DNA of 64,000 nucleotides from Cocos nucifera (taxonomy: Eukaryota > Streptophyta > Magnoliopsida > Arecales > Arecaceae): assembly GCA_006176705.1 (NCBI GenBank), contig QRFJ01000496.1:806001-870000 (forward strand). The letters are read 5' to 3'. This document shows positions 11,554 through 23,265 of the stretch, one piece after another (the first letter of the stretch is position 1; each line of letters starts with the position of its first letter). The position numbers and the translations under genes were made by a program. The notes under the pieces were generated by a model that did not search any database, was not told the DNA's origin, and was given only the letters and a program-made list of their open reading frames with translations.

Positions 11554-12430
11554 ATTTTGGTTCTATTATAATATGTTTATATATACTTTAGATTAAATTT
11601 AAAAATTAAAATTAATTAAAGATCACACATACTGCCATAAGGTTGTCCTATTGTAAGGTTAACCCCTTACAAAGAAAAGGTTGTCCTAGTATGTGCTAAT
11701 CTAAATCAAAATTATGAATTATTTAGATTAGATCTAAAAAAATTTATGATTTAATTTTTTAATTTAAATCTAAGATTTAATAGATATTAGATCTATTTTA
11801 GATTATTTAGATTAGATCTAAATAATATCAGGATCGTACATATTGCCATAAGATTGTCCTGTTGTAAGGTTTATCCCTTACAGTAGAAAGGTTGTCATAG
11901 TATGTGTTGATCCGAGAAACCTAAATCATAAATATATTAGGTGAGATCTAAAGTAATTTATGTTTTATTTTTAAATTTTAAATCTAAATTTAAATAATTT
12001 ATGATCTAATTTTGATCATTTAGATGAGATCCATGTGATATGTTTCATGTTTATATCTAGATCCTTATGTTGCATATGTTGGATATGTAGCTTTTATTTT
12101 TGAATCTAGAATGAATATGTATGACATATTTATTCTGTAAAATTTTAAATTACGAACTTACTTTCTGCAAAACCCAAATCAGGCATAATACTTCTAATGT
12201 CTGAAACAGGATCATAGGAAGAAGATTTGCCTTGCTTTTCTTGACCACAATAGGCTGAACAAGAGAAAGAAACAAAAGTTGCTCATTAAAGATGTTATAT
12301 GATAACATCTTAAAACTTCTCTATATGTAATTTTACTATCTGGGTATTAGATACCAGTGGTCTTATGTAATTCATTGCAAGGACTTAAGGTAAGTGGAAT
12401 GTACACATCCTAGTTAGATTATATCATGGA
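11554..12430 (+). other. Copia-D leader with internal duplication, gag not recognisable
   Basis: This is AT-rich non-coding sequence. Bases near 11620-11690 and 11830-11910 are two diverged copies of one segment, sharing ACATACTGCCATAAGGTTGTCCT and TAAGGTTAACCCCTTACA-type text about 210 bases apart. A normal element would have gag and protease here. I can see none, so this part is heavily deleted or decayed. Confidence 0.55.
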
Positions 12431-12990
12431 TGTCTATGTTTGGCATTACAGGCTTAGTCATATTGACAAGAACAGGATAAATGGATTAGTTTGAGAGGAA
12501 AACCTCAATATCAATGATTGCAAATTATTGATAACTTGTGAATCTTGTCTTCTTGGAAAGATGACAAAGTCATCTTTTACTGAAAATGGTGAAGGAGTCG
12601 ATAAAGTTCTAAGTCTCATACGTAGTGATGTATGTGGACCTTGAACTTAAGTGCCAAAGGAAGACATTAATATTTCATTACAGACGACCTATCTAGGCAT
12701 GGGTACGTCTGGGATGAATTATTTGAAATATTCAAATAATTTAATAATGAAAAAAAAATAAACTAGATAAGGTATTAAAATTCTTCGATCAGATCGAGGA
12801 GTCAAATACTTATCTAGTGAGTTTGTGACATATCTAGGAGAGAATGAGATTCTCTCTCAGTGGATTTCTTTTGGAACATAGTGTATCTAAAAGAAGAAAT
12901 TGAACTTTATTGGACATGGTTCAATCCACAATAGGGTATACTTGTCTGCCTGTTGCAGGGTTGTGCTCTTGTGACTATTTTTTTACTCTA
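12431..12990 (+). pseudogene. pol: Copia-D integrase remnant
   Basis: Translation with stops and frameshifts gives the copia GAG-pre-integrase and integrase start: HIDKNRINGLV, then CESCLLGKMTKSSF and IRSDVCGP. Further on, ILRSDRGVKYLS is the second catalytic Asp region, and a line like FPLSGFLLEHSV stands where the NGV-ER block belongs. The pattern resembles Angela-like copia elements. All reading is fragmentary. Confidence 0.65.
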
Positions 12991-13319
12991 AAAATTTATA
13001 CCGAGTGAATTTGTTGCATTGACTCCATATGGGATATGGATCAGGTATAGACCTAGATTCTTTCACCTTCGATTTTGTAGTTGATCAGCCTATGTCATAT
13101 ATTTTCACACAAATAAACTTGGATCCTGGTCCAATAAGTGTTTGAGGATTATTAATTCTGCTATGCTAAAAACATAAGATGTTCATCAGCAGTAGGGCAT
13201 TCCTTTTGAAAGAAGTTCCTTAGAGAAGGAACTGATACCTATCAAGTTGAACTTGTCAAAGTTTGATTGGTAGAAAAGAACTGACGTTATCTGATAAACC
13301 TACAGAACTGAATTTGATC

Positions 13320-14452
13320 AGATCAAATCTGGAGCCCATTAAAGTGTCACCATTAAGGAGATCTGGTAGAGTACCGCATTAGCCGAACAGATACTTCAGT
13401 GTCTAGATCCAGGATAGCGATCATATTGAGCTCGATGAGAACAACAAGAATCCGATCACCTATAAGGATATAGTATAGTGGCCTGATTCTAAGAAGTGGC
13501 TTGGAGCCATATGATCCAAATTGAAGTCTATAAAAATTAATAGTGTATGGACACTAGTTGATCACCTGAAGGGATAAAACCCATTGAGTGTGAATGGATT
13601 TTTAATAGGATCAAAGTAGCATAGATAGGAACGTAAGGACTTATAATGCCCATCTGAGTATCATCTCATAGTTCGAATATATGTTCTGAACGTATATCTT
13701 AGTTATGAACAAAGACAAACCTTGCACTTATTATTGGACAAAATATTTTATAGCATTATTTTTTGTGATGTTTGAGGATGAAATTCTCTTAATCCAGAAC
13801 AGCATTCCAACATTACAATGAATAAAGGTTTAGCTGTCATCTTATTTATCCATGTACGAGATTAGACATGGTATACTCACTAGAGGTAGTGAGCAGATAT
13901 AAGTCTGATCCAAGTAAGAGCCACTGGAGGATTGTATAGATAATCCCTAAGTATTTAAAAAATACTAAGATCCAGTGACTCAAATATGGAAGTACTGACT
14001 TAAAATATATGGATATTTTGATTTTAGTCAGAACAAGATGACAACAAGAGAATGTCGACTCATACCCTAATTGTAGGAGCAATCTGCTGGAAAGGTTCCA
14101 AGTAGAATACTTTAGCTTATTTAGTTAGTGATGTAGAGTACATCATGGCATATGATGCTGTCGTATAAATTGTGTAGTTACTGAGGTTCATTAGCAGGTT
14201 AGAAGTGGAACCCTCCACCTATGGTCCAGTCCTATCGTAGTACTGGAGCCATAGCTCAGGCTAAAGAACCGAAGGACCAGCATATTCTGCATTATTTTCA
14301 TTTTAGATATTTGATCTGGGAGACGTTAATCTTTAGAAGATTGATGTAAAAGGAGAATTTGACCAATCCATTTGCTAAGGCCTCAGAACTAAGAAGTTCT
14401 ACGAACTTAAGTGGAAGATAGGATATTTGATATCATTATGATTGGCTTTAGT
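13320..14452 (+). pseudogene. pol: Copia-D RT / RNase H remnants, centre of RT deleted
   Basis: At 13540-13610 the beginning of copia RT is recognisable (TLVDHLKG followed by VNGFL in place of the usual CKWIYK region). Bases 13640-13850 cannot hold the rest of RT, and no Y-V-D-D box is visible. From about 13850 RNase H connection text appears (SHWRIV, IIPKYLKNTKIQ, comparable with the HW-x-x-VK-ILKYL block), then a strongly decayed RNase H. The interior is about 2.9 kb against a usual ~4.5 kb. Confidence 0.6.
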
Positions 14453-14464
14453 TCAAGTGGGAGT
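14453..14464 (+). other. Copia-D polypurine tract
   Basis: CAAGTGGGAG directly precedes the 3' LTR start. It matches the CAAGTGGGAG polypurine tract found before many plant copia 3' LTRs and the one at 43158-43170 before the Copia-A1 3' LTR. Confidence 0.8.
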
Positions 14465-17369
14465 TATTGAGAAATATGTCCTAAAGCTAATCATCTAAGT
14501 AGTAGATGATTGAAATTAGTATATGAATTATCTAATAATAATAGTAATTTGGCTGTTTCATCATAAAAGTTCTATCTTTCTTAAATGAACTCCTAAATTA
14601 TGATGAAGTCCTTAGAACCACAATCAATCGATAAATGAGGATTTTTCAGATGGTTCCTAAATTATTCATGATTAAATGATAATTTATTAACAAGGATGAT
14701 AACTTATCGAGTGTAGGTCGCTGTATGCCATATGCATTGGTTATCCTCGTAACTAAGTGATATGGAGACACTGGTATGGCACCCAGGTGAGATGTAGGAG
14801 TATATCTGCACTGAACGTGATCAATGTAGCACTCTACTATCAAGAGTAGCTAGCTAAGGCCAATGGATATAAGTATTCCTCCGACCTGAGATCGCCATAA
14901 TGACTTATGAGCAACTCACTATACTTCGGTGCTAGACTGTTTGTACTTCTAATATAGGTGATTGAAGATTTTTGGGTATAATCAAGTACTTATAGAGTCA
15001 GTGTGTGAGTCAAGATGGGATTGACCACTCCTGATTAACTTCAGAAAGAGAATGTCTCACTGTGTTTCAATTTAGCAAAACCTAGGCCTTGGTAATTCTC
15101 ATGAGGTATCACGAGATTTGCAAAATTTTGAGATATAATAGAGATGACTTGTATGAGTGTTTGACAGCATACTCAAAGTTGTATTGAGCATTATTATTCA
15201 TAGGGATGAATTATACGGTAACCACAGATCAGGATTCTAAGAATGTTGCTTTGCATACATTCGACCAATCCGAATATTAGGAACCATTGCTAAATGGTAA
15301 CTTCGATTGGTACAGAAATTGATTTCTATACTACCGACTTAGGTTCAAACCTATGGAGTCACATACATTAGAACTTGTAACTTGATCGGATGGTTAATCG
15401 ATGATTGAGAATTATTTCAAGGTCAAACATTCAATGCGATTGATGTTTGACCTAATGCAAGTGTTGCAGGAGGATTGATTAGCAGTTGGATTGCTAATTG
15501 GCTCAATTTGATTAAGCAATCAGACTGAGATCAAGTCTAATTAAATTAGATTCAATTAGAATTAGTTTAGATTTAATTAGATTAAGTCTAATTGATTTAT
15601 TGGATAAGCCAATTGTAAGGGAAGAATAATTTCTTGTTTGACTAGGACTTGGGTGCACCTGATTGACTTAGGATTTAAATCAAATTTAAATCTTGATTTA
15701 ATCTAATTTAATTAGGCTTCTAGTTGAACTAGGATCACCCTTAATTGGATTGTATTTAATCTAGTTTAAATAGGATTTAAATTGAGTTTAAAATAATTTT
15801 GACCTAGTCAAACAAGAGGAGTCTCAGTTGGACTGGGACTCTCTCTCTTTCACTTGCACCTAAGAAAGCCCACACCATATTTTAATTTTAGATTTTTTTA
15901 TGATTTTCATACATAAGAAATGATTTTTCACACCCATTATCTCAGGAATTGGATTTAAATTTGATTTGGTCAAAATTAGAAGGAAGTTGGAAATTGTTTC
16001 CTACTTAGAAGAGTCTTCTTTGACCCAAACACCTCCCTCCCTTATGCGCCAACTCTACCCACGCCCCTCTACCTTATTTGGATTTTTTTCCCTTGGTTTT
16101 GTGCATGAGAATCAGTGGTTACATGAAAAAATAAGTGGGAGGGGCATCCAACTCCTCCTTTGACTAGGTTTTGACCTAGTCTTGCAATAAAAGGTGGATG
16201 CCTCTTCTGAGATGGTTTTAGAATGTAAAAAATCCTAAAAAAATTATGAAAAATTAGAGGAGAAGGAGGATAAGGTGTGGAGGATTTGTGGTGCCATGAT
16301 TCTTGGAGAAGGGCCCTCAATTAAGACATCAAAGGTTGATGTCTTGAATAGACAAGGTAAGAGAAGATTGTCTTCTCTTATAATTTTCTTTTTTGTTTCT
16401 CTCTTCCTATTTTATTTATTATTTTTATATGATAAAAATTTGAGAGAGAGAGAGAGAGGAAGGGCTTGAGGAAAGATGGTACCAAGATTCTTAGAGAAAA
16501 GATCTTCATCTGGACATCAATTGTTGAAGTCATGAAGGCACAAAGGTAAGAGAAGATTATCTTCTCTTTGTTTTCTTTTGAGTATCTTATTCTTTATTAT
16601 TTTATGTGATTTTTATATGATAAAGATCTAAGAGAGAGAAAGGAAGAGGGTGTGGAATCTATGCTCTAAGGTGTTGAGGCATGGTGATCATTTTTGGACA
16701 TGATCTAATCATGTCTTGATGCGAGAAGAAGAAGAGAAGGAGGTCTTCTCTTAGGGTTTCCTTGAGAGCCCTTCTTCTTAATTTTTTTTATGAGATTTTT
16801 TTTATGAAAAAAATCTGAGGGTGTGATATCTGTAAATTAGAAAAAAAATTTAGAGGAGAAGGTCTCCTCTGATCCTAGCATAGAGGTGTTTTCAGGACAT
16901 CAATTGTTGATGTCCTAAAGGAGAAGATAAATATTCTCCTAGGGGTTTTTCATATATTTTTTTATTTTCTGATTTATGGGAGATCCAAGGTTTGGATTCC
17001 TCCCTAATTCCTCCTCATGTTCTTCATCTCTTGGATTGTCCAAAAGATCCAAAGAACATGTATTTGATTAACCATCAAGAGGGATCCGCGAGAAGCTAGC
17101 ACTTCGAGTGGATCTTCATTCGACGAACCTCCAATCTGTGTTGCAGGTTCATGTGGATCACTTGTAGAGGTTGGACGCTTGTGCTGCTCCAAAGGCAACA
17201 ATGGATTCAACCATGGAGTTCTCAACCTGCGTAAAGGTAAGAGATCTGATCTCTTGGTGATCTAGATGTGATCTAGGGTTAGATCTAGAATTGTTCTAGA
17301 TCTAGGTATTGATATGATCAATACCACTTATGATTAATTTAATTTTAGATTTATATTTGCATCATAAGA
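14465..17369 (+). repeat. Copia-D 3' LTR, last ~170 bp missing
   Basis: Collinear with 8512-11540 from TATTGAGAAATATGTCC (TG has become TA) to CATCATAA at about 17369, where similarity ends. The U5 terminus is gone and unrelated Copia-E sequence follows, so no target-site duplication can be read. It contains the same four-unit hairpin array and the palindrome at 17305-17325. Confidence 0.87.
16258..16995 (+). repeat. Hairpin tandem units in Copia-D 3' LTR
   Basis: Counterpart of 10296-11035. Two palindromes are perfect here: AAGACATCAA/TTGATGTCTT at 16323-16345 and AGGACATCAA/TTGATGTCCT at 16894-16916. AGAGAAGAT/ATCTTCTCT-type stems follow in most units. Confidence 0.75.
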
Positions 17370-17466
17370 GTAATTAGTGCCATTAAATAAAGGGGGTCAT
17401 TTGATAGAATTTTGACTCTTGATCATTAGATTAAAAGTGGCTAAGTACCAAAGCTTTGATACCACT
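17370..17466 (-). other. Copia-E leader and primer binding site
   Basis: On the minus strand AGTGGTATCAAAGC (17453-17466) is a copia initiator-Met PBS. It comes directly after an LTR end, and the ~85 bases left of it are the start of the internal region. The rest of the internal region is absent; Copia-D 3' LTR adjoins. Confidence 0.7.
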
Positions 17467-18543
17467 TGTTGCCCAAATAGACAACCAAAGAGGGGGGATG
17501 AATTAGATTTTTCATAAATTAAAAGTAAATATGTGCTAAATTTAAACTATGCAAGGTGAAGATATAGTGTAAGCAATGAATTAAACTAAAATATAAGAAT
17601 ACAAATAAGAGAAATAAGAAAAATAATAAAGACACCAACAAATACAAGATTTTATAGTAGTTCGGTGCAAAACTTCCAAAGCACACTCTTGAAAATTTTA
17701 CTATAATCTTTCTAAGATTATAGCATGATTGATTTTCTGGGGCTCACAATCAAAATTTAATTGATTTGCTTAATGATAATCAACCAAAACCACTTCTCAA
17801 AGCCACTCATAGGCTTGTACAATGATATACTTCAATTCAAAGCTTGGAACGGCCTTTGTCCTAAGTTTCACTTCCAATTGAAACTCTTTACAGCAACAAG
17901 TAAGCAAAAGAATATGAATACAAGGAAAATGCTGCAAAAAAGTAGGTGAAAATATTGTTGAAACTCACAAGAATGTCATCGAGGAAGCTTGACAATAAAT
18001 GCTTTTTTTGTTTTTTCTAAATATCCTCTGAAATCTCAAGAGTTTGGTGGTTGGAAATTGATTGCACTCTTAAATGAACTCTTAAAGTATCTTGGATTTT
18101 TTCTTTTCCTCCTTCTCTACCTTCTTCAATATGTTTGGTTGGCATTTAAGGCTCTTAAAAGGTTCAAAAATAGTCTTTTGCTCATTAGAAATCCAAAACT
18201 AGCCATTGGAAGTTTTCTATATGTTTCTACCACTTTTACAAAACTAGTTATTAGAGTTGTCAGATGCAGTTGAGTCGACTCAGATGAACATGGGATCAAC
18301 TCGAGGTAGACTTAGGGTTGACTCAAGATAGCTTGGAATCGACTCAAGGTCTAGATTAAGAAATATATCTATCTTGTTTGAAAGACTCATAGAACCTTGG
18401 GGTCGACTAGCAATTTTGTATTATTTAAATTTTGCATGCTAGAGTTGTCTCTTCGAATTTGGGGGTCGACTCTTAGCTTCTATCATTATGTTTCTCATAA
18501 TATAGCTTCCCAACTTAGCTATCCCTAGCTTCGAACTTCAACA
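17467..18543 (-). repeat. Copia-E LTR (right boundary tentative)
   Basis: Minus-strand LTR whose U5 end lies next to the PBS. The terminal text (AATTCATCCCCCCTCTTTGG on the minus strand) is the same motif as the Copia-C LTR end (AATTCACCCCTCCTTTTGGG near 55500), so the families are related. Near-palindromic GAGTCGACTCA-like repeats occur at 18270-18350. The U3 end is guessed at about 18543 from a TGTTGAAG-like start. Confidence 0.55.
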
Positions 18544-19220
18544 ACTGCTTTGACATTCTTAAAATGATTTTGGCTTTCTAAAACTCTCTCAATATACACT
18601 TCAGTAAACATTAGTACCATCGTATACTCAAATATTTTGTATTCATCAAAATCATTTCTTGGATCAATACTGAAAAAAATAAGTTCGACCAAGTAGGAAT
18701 GATATGACCTCAAGAAGATGTTGATGTTACTGCAGCTTATTTCACTAAAAGAATGATTAGAGAGGACACCAGAAGTAAGCTCGAAGTCACCAACATTTGG
18801 CTGGAAATTGCTAGAGCCATAGTGCTTTGCCCAATAAAATAGTGAAAGTGAAAGGTAAAGAGGGGGTCGACCAATATTCATAGAGAGGGTGGATGGCCTA
18901 GCCGTGATAGATGCCCAACACATGTCAACTTGGCATTGGCTGAACTGAGGTCTCATGAATCGCCACAATTAGTGGCCTCGATTAGATGACAATCGCCTAG
19001 CCACCAATGATGTACTCTATCAATTGGTTCAAATCAGTACAATGGTTCACTTGGTTTGGCAAGATCATGCCATGTGTGCCCCCATAATTACCATTCAAGC
19101 TAATTTCCTAAGGTGCATTGATTAAGGGACTAGCCTAGCCATAGTGCCACCTTGGTCAGATTGCTTCTACTCCCTTTGATTGAGTTCAGTTTTAGCTCAG
19201 ACATTGGAGGGGGGAATTGG
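18544..19220. other. Unassigned stretch
   Basis: I find no match elsewhere in the window and no known motif. A minus-strand ORF of 147 codons (18968-18525) overlaps it, rich in aromatic residues, without a recognised domain. The neighbourhood is all repeats, so an LTR or non-coding element fragment is the likeliest identity. The only special point is that it is single-copy within the window. Confidence 0.3.
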
Positions 19221-20696
19221 TAACTATCGTCAGTGGTCAAAAATAAAAATCTAATTCAAACTATATAGATAGGGTAAGTCGGAATCGTATCCTCATGAGA
19301 GACCTAGGGCTGAGTTATATTTGAGTTAGTTAAGGTTTTAAGAAATTTTACTTAGAACTAATTAAGTTGGTATTGAAAATAGTTGAGAATAGTGCAAACC
19401 ACAAGTAAAAGAAAATTTGAAATAATAGAAGAAAACATGTCTTGAAAATTTTAATTTTAATTTTTAATTATAAATATAGTATTTATTCCTTAAGCCATTA
19501 GATCTATGATCGATTTTTGAGCATAATCTATCTCGCTAAGCATAGAATGAATCACTTGATCATGATCCATCTCTATATAGTCACAGACTATTCAAAGACT
19601 CGTATCATATTAGAAAATTAAGAACACAGTATTTGAAATAAAGAATGTACTTTATTCATGAAGAAATAGAGAATATTATAATTATTCAAATATCTACTTG
19701 TATGAAAAATGATACGAGATCTAAAAATAAAAACTAAAATTTACTTTCCTCAAATTTGAAAACTGCTAGCCATGCATGGAGCTGCTCCCTTCTTCCTCTC
19801 CCTCCTTGCAAGGCTTTTGAAGGATTTTTGAATCCCTGGATTCTTGGATCCCCTAGATGATTCCCAAGGTGGATGTATGGAGGACTTTTTATTGGTGTTA
19901 AGAGGGAGGATGCTTTCATGTTTTCTAGATGTGGGACTAAAGAAAGAGGGTAGATGAATTGTTAGGATTTTATTTGTAAGGGATGGATGGATGCATGAGA
20001 AAGGGTAGCATGTGAGATGATGAGGCATGAACTTAGTGAGGCATGAGATAGGCACATGAAAGGATTTATTCCATGAGGGAACACATGAAACTATAAGGGG
20101 ATGCATGGGATATTTTATTAAGAGAAGGAGTCTTTGAAGTGGTGTGAAGAATATTTGATAGCATGGAGTTGTGGAAGAATTTGATTGAGAGAAGGATTTG
20201 CATGAATGGAGGGGCATTGAGGTGCGAATCCTTATTTCTTTAGGAGTTTGGGTGCCCTCTTTCTTTCCTTCTTTTCCTTCATGCTAAATAGGTTTGGGGC
20301 ATGGACTTTGTGGCATGTGCACTCTTCTTCTAGGGCTTCTTTGGATGTGGCTCCTTTTATGTGAGCCCTTGGATCTTTAAAAGTTGCTTTTCATCCTTTA
20401 GATAAAGTGGTGCTCCACATGTCTTTTTAGGGTTTTGGAGTGGTGCCTTGAATCTTGGTCATTAAATCTTGGGAGCTTGCATATGATCCCTCCATGTGTA
20501 TGTCACGTTTACACTTGAATGGAAGCTGATTACCAGGTTCACTTGAATCTGAGACAATTTAAATCCAATTTGAGTTGTATGAGCCCAATCTCCTAATTAC
20601 CTATAAAATATATTAAGAAGTATCAAATCCTTAATAAATAAGAATCAATTAACACAAAATTTAATACTTCTAATGTCCTAATTTAATTATTGATCA
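19221..20696 (-). repeat. Gypsy-2 3' LTR
   Basis: Collinear with 26233-27715 over its whole length. Shared landmarks include AACTATATAGATAGG, GAGTTAGTTAAGGTTTTAAG, GCACTCTTCTTCTAGGGCTTC and AATACTTCTAATGTCCTAAT. Orientation is deduced from the tRNA-Asp-like PBS next to the other copy. Antisense-looking ORFs (for example 20217-19750) have a decayed counterpart in the other LTR, as any LTR sequence would, and show no domain. Confidence 0.8.
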
Positions 20697-20751
20697 TCCT
20701 CCCCAACATGAATTTTACTCGTGTTGGGATATCAGCTACTCTGATAACACT
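20697..20751 (-). other. Copia PBS-like site and leader between Copia-F LTR and Gypsy-2 LTR
   Basis: On the minus strand the Copia-F LTR end is followed by AGTGTTATCAGAGTAGC, close to a copia PBS, and then by a short stem CCCAACA/TGTTGGG ending in GGGGAGGA. The last part could instead be the Gypsy-2 polypurine tract. The two readings cannot be separated from this window. Confidence 0.5.
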
Positions 20752-21773
20752 TGCTAAGGATCTAGTACTGGCATATTGCAACAAAAAGAAAGAAAAAAAT
20801 AAAACAAGAAAGCAATCAAGTATGTGGATCAGCCCAAGAGCTCGCCTCTATGGGGCATGCAAAATTTTACTATAAAAAAGAAAGAGATACAAGAGGAGAC
20901 TATCCACTTTCAACTTATGTATACAATCCTCTCAATAAGAAGTTAACCTTACCAAACTCTCTCTTGGAGACCCCCTGAAATGACTGCAATCCGCTGCCTA
21001 ACTGTCTGCCCGAAGCCCCTACTCCTATTGTCCATTGGCTCCCTTTCTCTGCTCTCTATCACATTTCAGGACCTCTTTTGCCACTGCCAAGCCACCCATC
21101 AGCTTCGATCTGCACCAGGCCCTTTTAAAGACCACGGACAGGCTCTAATCCTATCCTAGATCGAATTCTGCAATCCGATTTAAACTCAAATAAGACCCCA
21201 CCATTAGATCTTCACTGCAACCCATCGTCTGCCATAGGATGCCATAAAATAGTGGTTCTCGGTCCATCAAAATGCTAGAAATTATGAGAAATCAAGGAAA
21301 GGTCATCGGTCCACATGCAAGGATGTGGACCATGTGACTGGGCGCACAGGCCACGCTTGCAGCCTACCCGTGTGTGCACCCATGAGCACCTGAGCCACAT
21401 GCTCACGCGCCGACCTAGGCCGCGAGCCATCATGGGTTGCATGTGTCGGTGCACTGGCCTAGGCCGCTGGCCATCCTAGGTCACGAGCCATCCTGGGCCA
21501 CATGACCACATGCTGGCCTAGGCCGTGCGCCTGCATGCTGCGTGCTGGGCCATGCCTTCATGTCCACCCCACACCGCATGCTAGGCCTATGGCTCGCTGG
21601 CCTGTACCAATCCATGGGTCCCACTTCAGCAACTCATTCGACATTCTGCATGCTCCTTTGCATGTATTTTTAGGAATCCAAATGTAGTGTTTTTGGGCTC
21701 GTTGGACTCCGTTCATCACCCTGGACCTTGCTATGTACTTAATATAGGAGAATTCAAGGCATATTTCTCAACA
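20752..21773 (-). repeat. Copia-F LTR (complete copy)
   Basis: Minus-strand LTR starting TGTTGAGAAATATGCC at 21773 and ending at 20752. Its U3 half matches 23266-23800 (GGCTCGTTGGACT, TCAACATGCTC-like text, the GC-rich repeats). A purine-rich GAGGTGGAGAT lies directly upstream at 21774-21785. Much of U3 is a GC-rich minisatellite, in contrast to the AT-rich surroundings. Confidence 0.75.
21301..21600. repeat. GC-rich minisatellite in Copia-F LTR
   Basis: Imperfect repeats of about 25-35 bases built from GGCCTAGGCCGCGAGCCATC- and CTGGGCCACATG-like blocks. The corresponding array in the other LTR lies at 23276-23560 with a different number and order of units. ORFs rich in Gly, Cys and His on both strands here are by-products of the repeat. 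Confidence 0.7.
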
Positions 21774-22135
21774 ATCTCCACCTCGATTGGATATTCGATC
21801 TCCACTTATCTAAGAGTTCATCTAGCACCCCCATGCCCTAAGGCAATCACCTGCTAATCATGGATGGGCAAACATGGAAGTCAAGCTAGGCTGCTTGATC
21901 CTATCTCTGTCAACTACTGTGATCCTCCTGATTTGAGATCTGCTCGGGATGGCCTCCTGTAGTAATAAAAACTTCAGCTTACGACATCATATGTCATCCT
22001 CCTAAATCTCTCATCCATGCCCGATCCATCTCCATCTAGAACTCCACCTCGCATTAGACTTTCTATCATGAGGTAGTGTCCTCCATACTTTCTTTTTCTT
22101 AGCACCACCCTACTACTGTTCATAACCTTCAGGAT
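21774..22135 (-). other. Copia-F deletion junction, 3' remnant
   Basis: About 360 bases between protease and the downstream LTR. Integrase, RT and RNase H, which need about 3.5 kb, are missing, so a large internal deletion ends here. The bases next to the LTR are purine-rich on the minus strand and may be the PPT. Confidence 0.55.
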
Positions 22136-22400
22136 TCATCCATCAGCTTTCCATCTGAAGTTAGTCGAATCCAGTCTACTCAATAAGATTAGATTCTTCT
22201 TAAAGCTAGGTATGTATCGGACCTCACCCAACTTCTTCACTATTCCATCATGGAGCTTCATGTTGACCGTCCCGCTGCACTTTATCTCATAGATCGATCC
22301 ATCTGATAGGAACACAATGCCCTCACTAATCTTTAGGGAGTCAAACATCTCCTCTCTGTAATATTTATGATGGGAACAAGCAGAATCCATAATCTACTGA
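22136..22400 (-). pseudogene. pol: Copia-F protease fragment
   Basis: 84 codons beginning MDSACSHHKYY: the D-S-A active-site triplet of copia protease and the His/Cys pattern usually seen after it. Then IVFLSDGSIYEIKCSGTVNM, VRYIPSFKKNLILLSRLDS, the VRHIP-x-LKRNLISLG-L block that precedes integrase. A stop separates it from the gag ORF upstream. The pattern fits Tork-like copia elements. Confidence 0.8.
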
Positions 22401-23265
22401 AAGAAAGAAATAGATACCTCATCAATAATCAGAAGGATATCATCACTACCTTTTGTATTGCTACTGACCATCGCCACAGTAGCCCTCGTTTGATCCTTGA
22501 GTTGTGAAAAATCCTTGACTTGATGCCCTAACTCGTCGCACCTATAGCATCTGATGTTGCTTTGGTTCCTTATCTTAGACCTGGATCGTCCTCCTCGCGA
22601 TCCTTTTCCACTCTGTCTACTGCCTCCTACTTCTCTAGAAATTGCCAAAGCTGAGTTGCCATCATCTGAGCTCAAAGCTGGATTCTTCTTCCTAAAAATC
22701 TCATTCTAGAGTATTACTGCAGTGACCTCATCCATCTTGATGGTGATTTTTTGCATTAGAAGTGTAGTCACCAAGGACTCATACGAAGGAGAAAGTGATG
22801 CTAGCAAGACCAACATCCTAGTCTTCTCCTTAACTTTTTTGCCAACATTAAGGAGGTCAGTGAGGATCTTCTAAAAGTTGGATAGATGCACTTACACACT
22901 TTAGCCTTCGTTCATCCATAGCTAGTAGAACTACCTCCAAAAAAATAGCATATTGGTGAGCGACTTTGCCATGTACAACTTCTCGAGCTTCGACTATAGC
23001 ACCATTGAGAAAGTCTCATCAAGTACATGGATCACCATATCATCTACTAGCTATAAGCGGATCGTGCTCACTGCCTGTATCTAGATCCACTTTTAATTCT
23101 TCACCTCTATGGTGGCTGGCATCTCGTCATACAAGAGAGTGTCGATCAATCCATGTTGGATGAGGACATTCTTTACCCTTGCTTGCCATAAGGAGAACTT
23201 GTCCTTCCCATCAAACCTGTTAATCTTCACTTTGATTATGCTTGTCTACTCCATATTCTTCAATC
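22394..23265 (-). pseudogene. gag: Copia-F gag, 5' part decayed
   Basis: The open 3' part (22675-22394, 93 codons) contains a basic stretch (GKGSRGGRSRSK) and a zinc knuckle CYRCDELGHQVKDF, in which the last Cys of C-x2-C-x4-H-x4-C has become Phe. Upstream sequence to 23265 reads as gag with several stops. It is joined directly to a truncated LTR, so the PBS and leader are lost. Confidence 0.75.

Noticed and set aside
19750..20217. 155-codon minus-strand ORF with a paralogue at 26857-27237
   Set aside because: Both lie in the Gypsy-2 LTR pair, so similarity is explained by the LTR. Composition is His/Pro/Ser-rich without a domain, and the second copy is broken at a different point.
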